Assembly (NCBI RefSeq): GCF_000182925.2
Contig: NC_026502.1
Coordinates: 3,224,001-3,288,000, forward strand
Direction of reading: 5' to 3'
Source of the DNA: Neurospora crassa OR74A
Lineage: Eukaryota; Ascomycota; Sordariomycetes; Sordariales; Sordariaceae
Length of the DNA stretch: 64,000 bases
Shown here in pieces: positions 35,502 to 47,770 of the stretch. The notes below the pieces were generated by a model that had not been told where the DNA came from, searched no databases, and saw only the letters and a program-made list of their open reading frames with translations. The stretch's first letter is position 1; each line of letters starts with the position of its first letter. Both the position numbers and the translations under genes were made by a program.

Positions 35502-37866
35502 CTAGTAAAACTCGGCATCAACCCGTCCATACCTAACCCCATCAACCTTGAGCTCAAACCCCAAGCCCGCACTATCGACAATCATCTCGAGCGTAAAGTC
35601 AAGGTTATCAAACTCCACCCCTTTCGTCGTCGTGAGTCTAGTAAACAGGCTCCTCGGGACGGCAGACAAGTCCGTCGTCAGCGTGCACACCTTGATCAAG
35701 TCGCGCGTGTACGACTTGGGCGGCTCGTCGGCCTCGCACGCGATCAGGTCGTCCGTCACCACGAGCGACTGGCCGGGCCGGAAGTTGCGCGTGTAGTGGA
35801 AGGCTATGGGGTTTTGGGGGGATATGGTTTCGCCCTGGTTTTTTGTTTGTTGTGGTCAGCAGTCGTTAGGGAAAGAAAAACTGAAATAGCTAAAGGAGAC
35901 AAAAACACACCTTGGCAATATGCCACTGCATCCGATCACTAACCATCCACCTCTCCCACAACGGACTCCAATACCGCTCGGTAACGCTGTGTTTCTCCTC
36001 GTCGTACACCGTCGCGTACGACGTCCCGTAATGCATCCGCGCCTTGCGCGAGATGACCATGTTACCCTCCAGTCCACGCAGGACCGCGCCGCGCACCACG
36101 GCCGTCCAGGCATACACGGGCTGCATCACCTCGATCGAGTTACTCCCCAGGGCCGCGGCCAACGTGCTTTGCTGTGTGGGCGTTGGGGTGTAGGGCGGAG
36201 GGGCCGCCGTGCTGGTAAAGTGCTTCTTGAGCGTGCGGTAGAGGTAGTCGCTCTGGCCGAAGCCGCCAACCAATATGATGCCCGAGACGGTCTGGCCCTT
36301 GGCGCGCAGGTTGTCGACTTGCCCCTGGACGAGGTCACAGACCTCCTTGACGACGGGGTCGAAGATGTCTTTGACTTGGGCCGCCGTCATCATGAGGAAA
36401 CCACAGTCGAGGCCGATTTCTTCGTCATCGGGGAGACCGGGAAATCTGTGGGTCAGTCTTGTCAATATCGGGCTTCTCACTCCAGGGCAGACGGACTCTG
36501 TCGGGGAAAAACTTACGGGACGTTGATCTCCTGATGCTCATCCTCGTTAAAGTTGCGCTTAACGAACTCTTCGAAGTACTTGAGCGCCATCTGCCACGAC
36601 TTGCCCTTCTTGGTCTTCACCTCCTCGAACCGATTAGCCCCCAACCGGTTCTTGACGTGCTCCTCAAACCTGTAGTTGAGGAAAGCACTTCCGCAAAGCC
36701 CACCTGTGCCGACAGCAGACTCCTCGACTTTGATCGGCCCTAGTGAAACGATCTTGTATGCGATCAAACTGAATGGAGTTTGGTCAGTACAGCACTTCTG
36801 CAGCCAAATTCCAAGCTCAGGAGGAGTAAACCCACTCGACAGTACCGCCACCGCCATCACAGACAATAAAGTTATCTCCAATCTTCAGATGGTTAGGCTG
36901 TATAGCTTTCAAAGTATACACTGCCGCCGCCTCGGGCTCACTAATCATCTGAATCTGCGACTGAGCGCCCATCCCGGCCCTCTCCGCCGCTTGGAGGGTC
37001 GCGTTCTTGGCCGCATCCGACCACACAGCCGGGCACGTCAGGACAAAGTCGACCTTTGTCGACGCCATGAACGACTCGCCATACCGCCGTGTTAGCGTGT
37101 CCATGGTGTGCTTGTAGATCTGCGTGAGGTAGTCGCTCACGGCGTCGACCACCGTCTTCCTGTTGTTCTTCAGCTGCGTGGCTGTCTCCTTGGGGTTCAC
37201 GTAGAAGGGCAGCTTCTGGGACCGGTCGAGGAAGAGCTTGACACAGCGTATGCGCGACTCTTCTGGTCGGAACTGGAAGCCCCATTTCACGGCTGGCGCG
37301 GTGCCTGGCGGTGCATTGGGCGGGATGGCCGCATAGGAAAGCTCGGTGGGGACCTTGTCGGACGTGATGCCGTTCCCGCCCGGCCAGGTCTTGATAATCT
37401 CTACATCATCTGGCGTTCCTGTGTATACGGCAGCAACACTAATGGATTATGTGTTAGTTTGGTTTGGTTTTGGTCTCTTGGGGCTTAGGCAAAGAGAGAA
37501 AGTGAGACGCAAGCAACGAAAGCTTTATCCCTGGTCAACACTTTGTTGGGACCGCCCCCAAGTCACACAAATGTTGCTGCGTAACGGTTTCTGCAGCTGC
37601 CCGTTGCCAAAGTCCGGTTAAGCGATGAGTAAAAGAGAAGAAAGAAAAAAACAATGGACGTACCCAGAGAAAGTAGTGCCAAAGTCAACGCCAACAATCA
37701 GCCGATCACTGATGGGAGCCAACTCCTTTGTCCGCTGCCTCACCGGGCCATTGATAGCCTCGGTTGAAGCCGGGGGGCTATAGCTGTTTGTAAAGTAATT
37801 CCTACTATCTCTGTTTCTCTGACTTGTTGGAGAGGTTGGCGGGAGTATGGGCAGATTAAAGCTCAT
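35502..37866 (-). CDS. Hsp70-like ATPase without substrate-binding domain (HSPA12-like)
   Basis: An actin/Hsp70-fold ATPase of the large fungal group related to HSPA12; its cellular task is unknown. Five minus-strand exons, 37866-37664, 37438-36836, 36768-36517, 36445-35911 and 35834-35502, join in frame to 641 aa. The nucleotide-binding loops are visible: LIVGVDFGTTFSGVAAVY near 57-74, DGGGGTVDLIAYK formed across an exon junction near 265-277, and the adenosine loop GIILVGGFGQSDYLYRTL. QMISEPEAAAVYTL is the phosphate-side helix region. A Ser/Pro-rich leader of about 55 residues precedes the fold. The canonical peptide-binding domain and an EEVD tail are absent; a short beta-rich C-terminus takes their place. 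Exon boundaries are well supported because each junction restores a conserved motif. Confidence 0.9.
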
Positions 37867-40245
37867 GGTGACGACGTTCTGCCTCTCTCTACCCCTATCC
37901 CTAACTCTCAGCGTAAAAGTTCGTATTATATGATCGTACTTTGTTCTACTCGTTTGCTTTTGGTGTGCGACGTTGGGTTCCTGAACCTCCGCTATCAACT
38001 TGCAAAGTGCAAACCCACACAGCCTTCAGACAACGGTATAGAGAGAGACTCTGAGCCAGTCCGAGCAAAGGAGAAGGAGAATCTGCCCACTCGTACCAAG
38101 AAGCGTGGGGGCTATGTTGACGACCTTGTTGGAACTCGATTCGCAAGCGCAAAAGAACCTCGGACGTAAGTCTCTCCGCACACAACTCTTCAACGCTCCA
38201 ACTCCAACAAAGAAAGGAAGGGCGTAGTATGTATACGGTATGGTGACACAAAATGCAACGGTGACAGCCGCTCGACTTTCGAAGCGCAAACCCGGCAGAG
38301 AGGGAAGATCCAACCAACCTAGGTGAGTGGAACGGGGAAAGATAGGTAAGAAGATAATGATAGCCCGAATCACCGAGGTTTGAGCAAAAGAAACAAAAGT
38401 CAAAGATGATGATGATGATGGAAGGGAACAAGGGCGCAGCAACAGCCCTAAACTCAAAATCCCACAATTGAGTTCCAGTTCCCTGAATGTTTCCACACCT
38501 TCGCCTCGCACTGCACTGCTGCAAGGTTCTCGAGGCACTGCTGTGTTAGCCCGCAGCCGGACCAACTGAAATAGGGCCGTGACGGGGATGCTTGGCGGGG
38601 CGGGCTGAGCCTCTTTTCACACAGGGCGGAAGCCAACGGGGGATGCTTTGGTTCGAGAAGACTCTTGAGAGGAGTGGTCCCCGAATTCGAGAACGTGATT
38701 GATTTGCTTCCCGCACTTCTTCTTCTTCTTCCTCACCGTTGCCGTTGCCGTCAAACTGTCAGGGCCCGTCCGAAGCAGGGAGATCTGTTGAGCCACGCAG
38801 CGGGATGACGTACGGTACAGCGCTTTTCCTCTTCAATTGAACAAAACCGTCCAGTCGTCGATCAGAACTGCTGTGTTGCAGTGCCCAAAATTACGGACGT
38901 GGGGACAAGAATGTCGAATGATGATGATGGTTTGTGTGGTTGCGATGTCGACGAACTTTCTTGGCTTGCAAAAGCTGCTGCCTGCCTAGATATTCTGGGT
39001 GTCACCCAAGAATGGTCCAGTCCTGTACCTCCTAGGTAGATGATTGCGTGGTGAAACCAGCCAGATCGATGGCTGAGGTGTCTGGCTGCTGCTGATAAAT
39101 GGCTTTAATCTTGTGGCCGCAACCGCAATGTACGGACGTACAATCCTGCAACGAAGGCGTGGTGGTCTGCTGAGTGCTGACAATGGCTTGACAGTGGATG
39201 TGGTGAGGCCCCGTAAGACCGTTCGGCGACATGGGCGGTAGGGCGGGACGGGAGATGCAGCCTCACAGTGGGGGATGACAGGGGTCACATCCATTTGGAA
39301 TCATCCTAAATCCTCCTCCTCACCTTGCTTCACCTTGGGCGCTTGGCTCTGCTACCTACGTAGCAAGAATAACCAACAGTAACAAGACATGGCTTTCAAT
39401 TTGAGTAACCGGGCGAAACGCTACGGTACTGCGAAGAAATTGTGATGGTGGGGCGGTATCTTTCATGGTCGCTCTCGAGAGGAAGAACGGAGCACATACC
39501 TATAGGCCTGTCTACGTCGTCGTTCCACTCACCCTCCTCGATGTCTTCAATTCAACGCCTCAGCAGCTCAGCTTGACAGATGACCATAAGACAAAGACAT
39601 GGTCTCGCCTCCTTTTTCCATCAAATCCACATCCGGCAGCAAAACCCATAAATCGCCAAATGTTCATCAACCAAGCAAGTAAGCTGTGGTGGATAGGTAG
39701 GTAGGTAGATAGGTAAACTCTCCATTCAAGATCTGATTGCTTGCATCGATGTCTCGGAACTCCCGAGGAGTCTCAGTTCAGATAGACATCGATCTGTAAG
39801 TTGAGTTGCAGGCTGTCTCTGATCTGTCTCATCCCCTTCTTCATGGTGAAGAAGGGCCACGCACTTCCCCCCATCTCGGTTATCGGCAAGCAGACCAACA
39901 GCACGGTACAGAAAGGGGTAAGGGAGCAGTTAACGGGGAGCGGCACGGAGCAAGCGCGGGGATAAGAAAAAAGGAAAAAAAAAAAAAAGAAAAACAAGAA
40001 CAGCACGGTGAAAGCATGGTGAAAGGATGTGGGCGCATTATGCATACTGTACAGACATGTGGACGTTGTGCGGATGCGGATACATGTCGGTGTGAGTTAT
40101 CCGTCCCAGTGGAAAGGTATTTCAGAGAAGGGAACAAGGAACAAGGAAAAGGAAAAAGAAGCCTAGAAAAAACATTTGAGAATAGAAGGGAAATGGAGAC
40201 CACCAGAAAGAAGGTGCAAAAAAGAAGTTTTAATGGTCATCGTGC
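37867..40245. other. 2.4-kb intergenic region upstream of the Hsp70-like gene
   Basis: The promoter side of the Hsp70-like gene, then nothing recognisable to the tRNA gene. Frames around 37946-38565 and 39806-40258 are open but lack family similarity. Confidence 0.5.
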
Positions 40246-40327
40246 GACGTGGGCCTGATTCGAACAGACGCTCCCGAAGGAACAAGATTTCTAGTCTTGC
40301 GCATTAGACCACTCTGCCACCACGCCG
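40246..40327 (-). tRNA. tRNA-Ser(AGA)
   Basis: An 82-nt type II tRNA. The acceptor stem GGCGTGG (5' end at 40327) pairs with CCACGTC near the 3' end, with one G-U pair, and G is the discriminator base. The D region holds the A-box-like TGGCAGAGTGG. The anticodon stem AAGA/TCTT closes the loop CTAGAAA, giving anticodon AGA (Ser, UCU codons). A long variable arm (TTCCTTCGGGAG) marks the serine class. The T arm contains the B-box-like GTTCGAATC. No intron. A T-run on the transcribed strand, at about 40218-40224, is a likely RNA polymerase III terminator. Confidence 0.95.
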
Positions 40328-41533
40328 AATGGTTGTTATTGGATAAGGTAACAGAGCAAAACTAGAGCCTAGATAGGCACGTGCGTGCATGAGTGTCCAC
40401 TTCGAACGAACAAAGTCATACGGAACCGAAGGACAACATGTCGAAGTTGTGAAAACGAGTAAATGTTAAGGCCTGGGCGCATACTTATATGAACAAGATG
40501 ACCAATAGTTTAAAAAAAAGACTGACATAGGAAACATCTTTCTTCTCCTCTCCTTCTTCTTATCTTCCCAATGTCTAGAAACCCAAACCCGCGCACTTTA
40601 TCAACCAAAGCCCTCCTGTGCATCATGCTCTCCATCCCCCTCATCCTCCTCCTCTTCCTCCCACCATCAGCGTTCTGATCGTTCCTCACGATTCCCATTC
40701 TCATCTGGCAGATGTGTTGACTGAGAGGGACCAGCCGCCATGAAAATGTCTTACTTTGTCGTCCATCGCGCAAACGACCGATTATTTGTCCGACCAGAGA
40801 CGCGCTCCACAGCTCCGCCTGCAGTTCCCAAACGCATATTTAACTTAAGACAGCTCCAAATCTCTATAAACGGTTGTTAGAGGGGGTATTTCCAATGACA
40901 AAGACAAGGAAGACAGAAATCGATGTGCGCACACAAAAAGAACCATAGTAATATATGCGCAGAAAGGTGGTATTAAAAGGCCCAATATAGGTTTTGATGT
41001 TTGCAAGGCCGACGACACACACATGCCAGACTTTTTTCTTCCTCCAGGAGGGGTATTCGACAGAAAGATTAGAAACAGATAGATGTCCATTCAACAACCA
41101 CCACATAGTTTTTGTTGTGTAGAAAGAACCAGCTTCTGCTACAAGATCCCCATATATGTGTGCATGTGCGTGCGAGAGATATGTAAGATGCATGCAGAAG
41201 CAGCGAAAAATAAGAAATAAACGTGGGGGGGTATGAAGATGAAAAATGAAACAAGAAAAAGAGGAGCAAAAAGTGAGACCAGCAACTGCAATCTCAAAGC
41301 AGTAGCCCGTCTCCTCCTGAGAGGGAACATAGGGAAGACCCAAAACAACCTCAAAGCCCAGATACCGATAAGAACATGGTAATGATGCCATGCCGAAAGA
41401 ACACCCAGAACACCATTCCACGTAAACACCACCCAAAAAGGAAACCCACTCATTTTCTTTTCCCAGGATCCGCAAAAGACCGCCCGCGCCCACCGTCAAT
41501 ACAAAATACGTCGAAAGAAGAAACTGTATCTAG
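40328..41533. other. Region between tRNA-Ser and the Ime2 kinase gene
   Basis: Contains the 5' flank of the tRNA gene and the 3' UTR of the kinase gene. A 636-nt open frame at 40864-41499 on the minus strand starts with TTG, is hydrophobic only because the DNA is T-rich, and resembles no family; not called. Confidence 0.55.
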
Positions 41534-43987
41534 CTAGATACGGCTCCCTGCCGCCCAGATACTGGCTGATGCCGACGCTGCCCAGTCACCCTCATCATTG
41601 TAGGGAGGCGTGGGCCACTTGTATTCTGACGACCTTTTCTTTGGTTCCAGGGATTGGGGAGTCAGAGCTTCTTTCCCGTGATCAGCAAAGAAGATGTTTT
41701 GGCCGCTGGCTGACGGTGATGGGGTTGGGTAAGGGTTCATGAGCCCTAAATTACTGGCCGATTGTCTGAGATGTTTTGTATCCTTCTCGAGACGCTTGAT
41801 AGCCTTCCGGGTTGATGTGAGGGCCTCATCAAGCAGTTCATCCTCTTCATCGGGGGCATCATACTGGTTTACACCCTGAGCAGCTTGTTGCCTCCGCGTC
41901 CTACTTGAAACTGGTCCGGATCCCCGAGCACCCATCAACGGGTTATCTACCGACCTTGGTGTATGATGCGGCAGCGAATGGTGTCTCTTGAGTGTACTGT
42001 GTTGGGGCGCTCGGTGCGCTGGTGGCATCGGCGGAACTTCGGCAACGGGTTGGGGATCTCTCAGCGTCTTTTCGAGAGATTCGAGCGTATCTTTGGGGAC
42101 GGGGGCCGGTGGCGGGCTGTCGATGACCATGGAAGATCTGTTACTTCCCCAAGGTCCACAGCCTACGCCGTGAGGTTGGGTTTCGACGTCGTCATAAGCG
42201 GGAGACATTGGTGTCTGGTGCCTTCCGGAGAACCTTCTCGCTCGCTTCCTGAGGTGCGAAAAGAAGCTCTCCTTCGTCCCGCTCGTGGGCGAGGCAAGAC
42301 CAGTTTGTCCATTTAGCGCTCGTTCGGCCTGCTGGCGATGGATCTCGGCATAGTGATTTGTGGCAGATGCGACGGATAGCTGACGGCCAATCTTCTTCGT
42401 GGCCTTGTTTTCGTCGGCGGCACTCCTTTGCGTTCCATTTACGTAAGCATCGTTGTATGAAGGTGTTCTGCTGCTTGCCTGTGCGGTCACTGCGTCAGAC
42501 AAGGGTGTGATTGGGCGGATGGTGGGAAGAATCGGCATGGGAGCGGCATTCGATGGACCGTTATTCCACGTTGTCCTCTTGCTAACAGCTGGCCTGGGCT
42601 TCGGGGAGGGAACTTCCGGTGCAACCTGCACGGGTGATGGACGGGGAGCAATGTTCACCTTTGCATTTTCTTGCGTCGTCGACACAGTAGCGACCTCGGT
42701 GCTGCTCTCAGAACGACCGATCAGGGATTTCCTGAACCACGATGGTTTCGAAGACGTAGGCGTGGACGTGGCCGAGTCCTTTCCGCGGCTGATATCCGAT
42801 TGCTTGCGGCCGAGGATCCGGGAAGCGGAGGACTTGGGCCTCAAGGGGTCAACGGCGTCGGTGAAGTAGTCGTGGGCGAGGGCCTGGGTCGACGTCGGTC
42901 GGTTCTTGGGGTCCCACATTAAGCACCACGTCACAAAGTGGGCGAGCGAAGCCGGCCACTGGGGGGTTTGGAGGATGGTGTCCATGGAATGCGGCGCCAT
43001 CTTGGGGAACGAAAAACCTAGCTTCCCAGCAAGCCGGGTACCTTCTCTCCATTCTCCGCCGCCGACGCGGGCTCCGGCCTTGTTGTACCAGTTACCGGGG
43101 CTTCCCATAATTTCGCAAACTCTCCACACTTGATCGACCTCATTTCCGCCCGGGAACAACGGCTTCAGCGTAGCGATTTCGACGGCCATGGCTCCGATGG
43201 CCCAGATATCAACCGGTGCCGAGTACTCACCAGCCCTGAGGAGGACCTCGGGGGCGCGATACCATCGGGTTGAGACGTAGGTGGTGTACGGGAGTTTCGA
43301 ATGCGTCTCGCGGGCCAGGCCGAAGTCAGCAATCTTTACCGTATACGTGGGCGGCGTCGGTGGAGGGTTCATCAGCGCGGAATAACGGCGGAACGAGTTC
43401 GTGGCGTCCATATGTGAGGATGTCGATACTAGAATGTTTTCGGGCTTGATATCTCTGTGGAAAAAGTGATGCGCGTGAATGTGTTCGAGACCCTTCATAA
43501 TCTGGAACAAGATGCTCTTCACGCTCGAGTTGTCCAAACACTTGTGGTCCCTGGCCTTCATCAGTTGATAGAGGTTGCCTTCCATATACTCCATGGCAAT
43601 GTGAAGCTTCTTGGTGAAAGGATCCAGGAATATGTCGAGCGCTGGCACCAGATGGGGATGTGCAGGAAGCGTCCGCAAGAAGACTACTTCCCTGAGTTCC
43701 ATGCACGGTCCTACCGACTCGAATGTTTTCTTCATTGTCTTAATGGCAATCTGTTGAGCACACAAGTGTTAGACTGAACCCGAGGTCATGGCAAAAGCAT
43801 CCAGGTAACTTACGACAGTACCGCGGCGAGCAACGGTGGCACCTGCACTCCGGACTCTGGCCAACACCACACTTCCAAAACTTCCATCGCCAATCTCCTT
43901 GAGCACCTCAAACCTATCCTCAAGAGCCTGTCCTGAACCGATTCCATGGGAAGACCCTTGAGGGGTCAGTGTGTGTACGACGGTCAT
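41534..43987 (-). CDS. ime-2: Ime2-type protein kinase
   Basis: Ime2/RCK kinases are CDK/MAPK-related. In yeast Ime2 drives meiosis; in Neurospora its orthologue restrains protoperithecium formation. Exons on the minus strand are 43987-43814 and 43750-41534, giving 796 aa. The small intron (43751-43813) lies just before the catalytic lysine strand. The Gly loop is EIGDGSFGSVVLAR, the ATP lysine is in AIKTMKK, the catalytic loop is HRDIKPENIL, and the activation segment runs ADFGLARETHSKLPYTTYVS then TRWYRAPEVLL, with the TxY phospho-motif of the family. GNLYQLMK in the hinge is typical of RCK kinases. Beyond about residue 355 there is a long Ser/Pro-rich tail with possible kinase sites and a coiled segment (LLDEALTSTRKAIKRLEKDT). 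The start is the first ATG in frame. Confidence 0.93.
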
Positions 43988-46900
43988 GGTGCCGAGTCAC
44001 ACAAAGATCGCAAGCGGGCTTAATCGGAAAGACTGGCCAGTGTATCGATGTCTGCAACAACTTGCTGTTGTATAATTCCGATTTCCGTAGCAACGACGGA
44101 CGGCAGAACTGAGTTGATGCCGAGAAACGGGAGGGCTCTCCTGAAGAGCTGCGCACAATTACCGGGGCATTCAAGAAACCCAAATTGTTCTGTTGTTGTA
44201 AGATCGAAATCGCTTTCGTGTCTGTATGAGTGTAGTTCTTTCTGCGCTGTACCAACGTTTTAATCGGGCGAATGTGTATGTAGCGTCGAGCGATTGATGT
44301 TGCTGCTGCTGATAGATGCAAGTCGACAGTGCTGACTCTTCCTTTTTTTTCTCTTTTCCTGGCCGGTGTATAGGATAGTGGTATGGAACCGTGAAGGAGC
44401 GAATCGGTTATGGTCAACCAAGCTGAGTAAAAGGAAAATTGTAAATGAATGGACGAGTATTTTTCCTCGAGAAATGAGCGACGTGAAAATGATGCTATGT
44501 ATGATGAAGAAGAAAATGAATGGGGAAACTGGTGGGAAAGCAGGCCACCCACCAAGACGGGAGTGCGCCTGGAAAGTCGAGGAGGTAGGGGCCCGGCGAT
44601 GATGGAGACCCAGTTTGGCACCAAGCCAGCCTATGCTGCCCGTGAGCTGGTGCTGGGCTGGTGCTGGTGGGTGCTGGTGGGAATTGCACGAGGCGAGGGC
44701 CCAGGATCTTGTTCGGGGTGTGCGGGTCGTCGCGGGTCGAGGGGATGGAGCCTTTCGTCTGAACGATCGGATCCCAGGAAAGGAGCTCCGCAAACCGTAT
44801 TTGCAATACGTACGCCCGCTCTAGCGCGATCCGACGCAATGGATTGCTATCGATCAGCTCGAGGTTGCGTGGTTCTGGGTGGAAAGCCCCTGTTTTCGTG
44901 AGGTTGTTGCGACGATGGGAGAGAGTTTGAAGCGAAGCTGGGGGGATTTCCAGTTCCAAACTGAAGTCCAGCCGGGACAGGAGTGGAGAGGGAGCGGGCG
45001 TGATTCGAATCCAGAGATGAGACGGTCCTGTACAGGTGAAGCTGTTAGCTCTGACAGGTGTCGACACAGCGAGTGTACCTCTAGAGATGCCCGGTACCTA
45101 GCCAGAGGTGGTAGTGTAAGAGGTACGGTACCTGTAATGATGGATGTCTGTATGCCCGTACCTCGACTGAAACTCAGCTGTATTGACGGTCGCCAGACAG
45201 TGCAAATGCGCTGTGTCGGGCCAACTAACAAAGATACTGGTGGAGACAGGGTTCTACATGCGGGCTGCGAGGTAGACTTTGATAAGCTGCCTGTACCTGC
45301 CGGCGTACTGCGTAATCTCGAAATCGAAATGGGGGATGGCCAGGGTCTGTGTGGCAGCAGGGCCCTGGCAGCGAGCAGGTCGGTACCTTTTTCGCCTGCA
45401 CTTAACTGCTCGGTTTGATCTCCCACTTCAGTCCAGGGCCAGGCACGGCGAGATGTCTAGCTCAAAGCACAGGTCAGCTTATGATGTATTTAGTATACCT
45501 AGATGTGGTGTACTCCAAAGGTCAGCCTCTCTTGTTCGCTGTTGCGCTGCCTGGTTGCGTCTGTCTCACGTTCTGCTTGTCCCGAATGCTCCAGGGCCCA
45601 TAGGGATATGGTGTTTCGGTACGGTGATTGATGGACGGTGGCGGCGACGGCCCTTCCGCGGCACCGGGTACCCTTGACTGTGCTGTGGCACACAGTAGAA
45701 TTGGACTGAGGGACCTGAACTGCCCACTGGCTTGATATTCTCGTCGCAGAACCGCCTTGGTAAGAAAGCCAAGCCGTTACACGGTCGACAGGGTTCGTGA
45801 GGGGTGCGGACTGGTAGGAGACAACGCCGTAGTGTAGTAATCAAGTGGTACATAGCCGTAATGTATGCTACGTATAGAAACCGGCAGGGAGCGGACGACG
45901 ATGGGTGGACTAGGCAAATCCGACCTTGGTAATGCTCATGCGCGCTAGCACGGCGATAATTTGGCGTGAAAGATTGCCTGGTGCGGACGCCGTTCGGTGG
46001 TCGAGATTGGGGGAGTACAATTGAGATTGGAGGTGAAAATGGCCCCAAAGTGGATGGAGCTTTCTTGCCTTCCTTACCTAGCATGAAGCCATGGGGGCCA
46101 GGGTGCAGTGGGCTTCGAGAAGACGACAGGAGGGGAACCCCAATCTCGCTAGTGATATGGAGGGGTGGTGCTCTTCTTGACGGCAATTTGAGGGTTCCAT
46201 CCAACCTAGCCTGGGCCCCAACACACCACCATCACGGAGGGGGAAGACCCAGCACTGCAATACATAGTGGAATCTGCCAAAGAGCAGGGACGGCGAGGGT
46301 GTCAAAAGTGTAGATGGAGTTGAAAAAGGGAGCAGAGGCGAACAAAGAGACAAGGCTGTACACGATGTGCACTAATACTACCTACGCATATAAGCCGTGA
46401 GGCATCTCTTTTCCCGCTCGGTAGCGGATGTGATGCGAGAGTCAAGAATAGACCGACGAATCAATGCTACAGGACAGACAATGTGAGCTCACTGTTCGGA
46501 CAACCAAACGGAAGGAGGAAGGAATGACAAATGACGGAGCATTTCTGGGGTCCAGTTCGTTCTCTTTGATAGCGGGCAGAGAGCGAGGTGAGTTCGGCAA
46601 TACTTGGTGTACGTCCGGTGACTGGCGACTTCTGCCTTGACTGCTCGGGCATCAATCATTTCAGTTTCGCGACTATTCTCAGCAACCTCAATCACGGCTT
46701 CTCAGCTCCGCCTTGTGTCTGGCGACGACACGAGAACACCTCTTTGCATCGTCCTTTGCTCTGAAATCCGGTTATATCTAGTACAGGCAGGATTCAACGT
46801 ACATGATGCAGGATCGAAGGGAAGCCGGCCTCTGCCGGTGCCGCATAAGCTGTGCGCAGTGATATAAAAAAAAGTGGGCTGTTAGAGAAATAGCTGTAGA

Positions 46901-47641
46901 AACACACAGTCCACTAGCTACTGCGGCGTACCTTGCACGCCCGGGTAGCACTTTCACCTGCATGTGCTGTTGGAGGTGGTTCCTTTTTTTTCAGGTGAGA
47001 ACAAGCTCTGCATAGGTACCCCTATGAACGAATCCACGAACTCAGGAGAGATCACTGTGATGGTATTGGAGGACTCAAGTGTGATCCCATCATATGCTCT
47101 TTGTATTGAGCCTTGAAGAGATATCGCCGGAGCTCTACAGTGGCTGGGGCTGCCGGGCTCGCCAGGAATCGTAGACCACAAGACTACATTGGCCAAGACC
47201 TAACTTAATGACGAACCCCTACCGTCCCCCCCTCCCCTGCGATCGGACGGATTGTCGCAGGGCAGCTCTTTTCTGATCAGACTGAAACAGCATGCACTAT
47301 TTTACGCCAAATGCTTTAACCAGTCCTTGTGGTCTTTTGACCTCGTGGCTTTGAAGAGGGCTAGGGGGCCCCTCTTGTGGAGAGGGGACTGGACAACTTT
47401 GTTAGCACTTGGTTGATCACATACTGGGTGCATCAACACTCGCTGGAACCTCGTCATGCCAAAGGAATGGTAATTTCCCCATTGCTGGGTGGCCCGATCT
47501 CTTGATATGAATGGCGAGGGTATAATATATAGGTGGGTATCTGAGCTTTCTGAAGCCCAGTCTGTGTCAGGTCGCGCTGTCCGTGATCTCGAAACAGTAG
47601 CGGGAATGAAGTCAGAACGCAGAACCGCGTCCTGTCGCATC

Positions 47642-47670
47642 GGGGGGGGGGGGGGGGGGGGGGGGGGGGG
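47642..47670 (+). repeat. Run of 29 G
   Basis: An uninterrupted G homopolymer, followed by ATATATATCG. It could fold into G-quadruplexes when single-stranded. Exact length in assemblies of such runs is unreliable. Confidence 0.85.
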
Positions 47671-47730
47671 ATATATATCGCTACGCCGGTCCAATAGAGG
47701 GGTGCTGTTGTACATAGGAAGTCTTCCCAT

Positions 47731-47732
<2 letters not shown>

Positions 47733-47770
<38 letters not shown>
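47733..47770 (+). repeat. Run of 38 T
   Basis: An uninterrupted T homopolymer 62 bp to the right of the 29-G run. A poly(A) tail of a retrocopied transcript on the minus strand is one possible origin, but no gene relic was recognised beside it. Confidence 0.85.

Noticed and set aside
40864-41499. Open frame of 211 codons downstream of ime-2, minus strand
   Set aside because: Begins with TTG, is hydrophobic because of T-rich DNA, lies in the presumed 3' UTR and resembles no family.
44985-45020. Possible tRNA T-arm (GATTCGAATCC)
   Set aside because: No A-box, acceptor stem or anticodon arm can be drawn upstream; a chance match.
44260-45426. Several long overlapping open frames on both strands
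   Set aside because: No family similarity, no consistent strand, starts often not ATG; typical of GC-balanced noncoding DNA.
45566-46204. Minus-strand open frame of 212 codons
   Set aside because: Composition looks random and there are no domains or splice partners.
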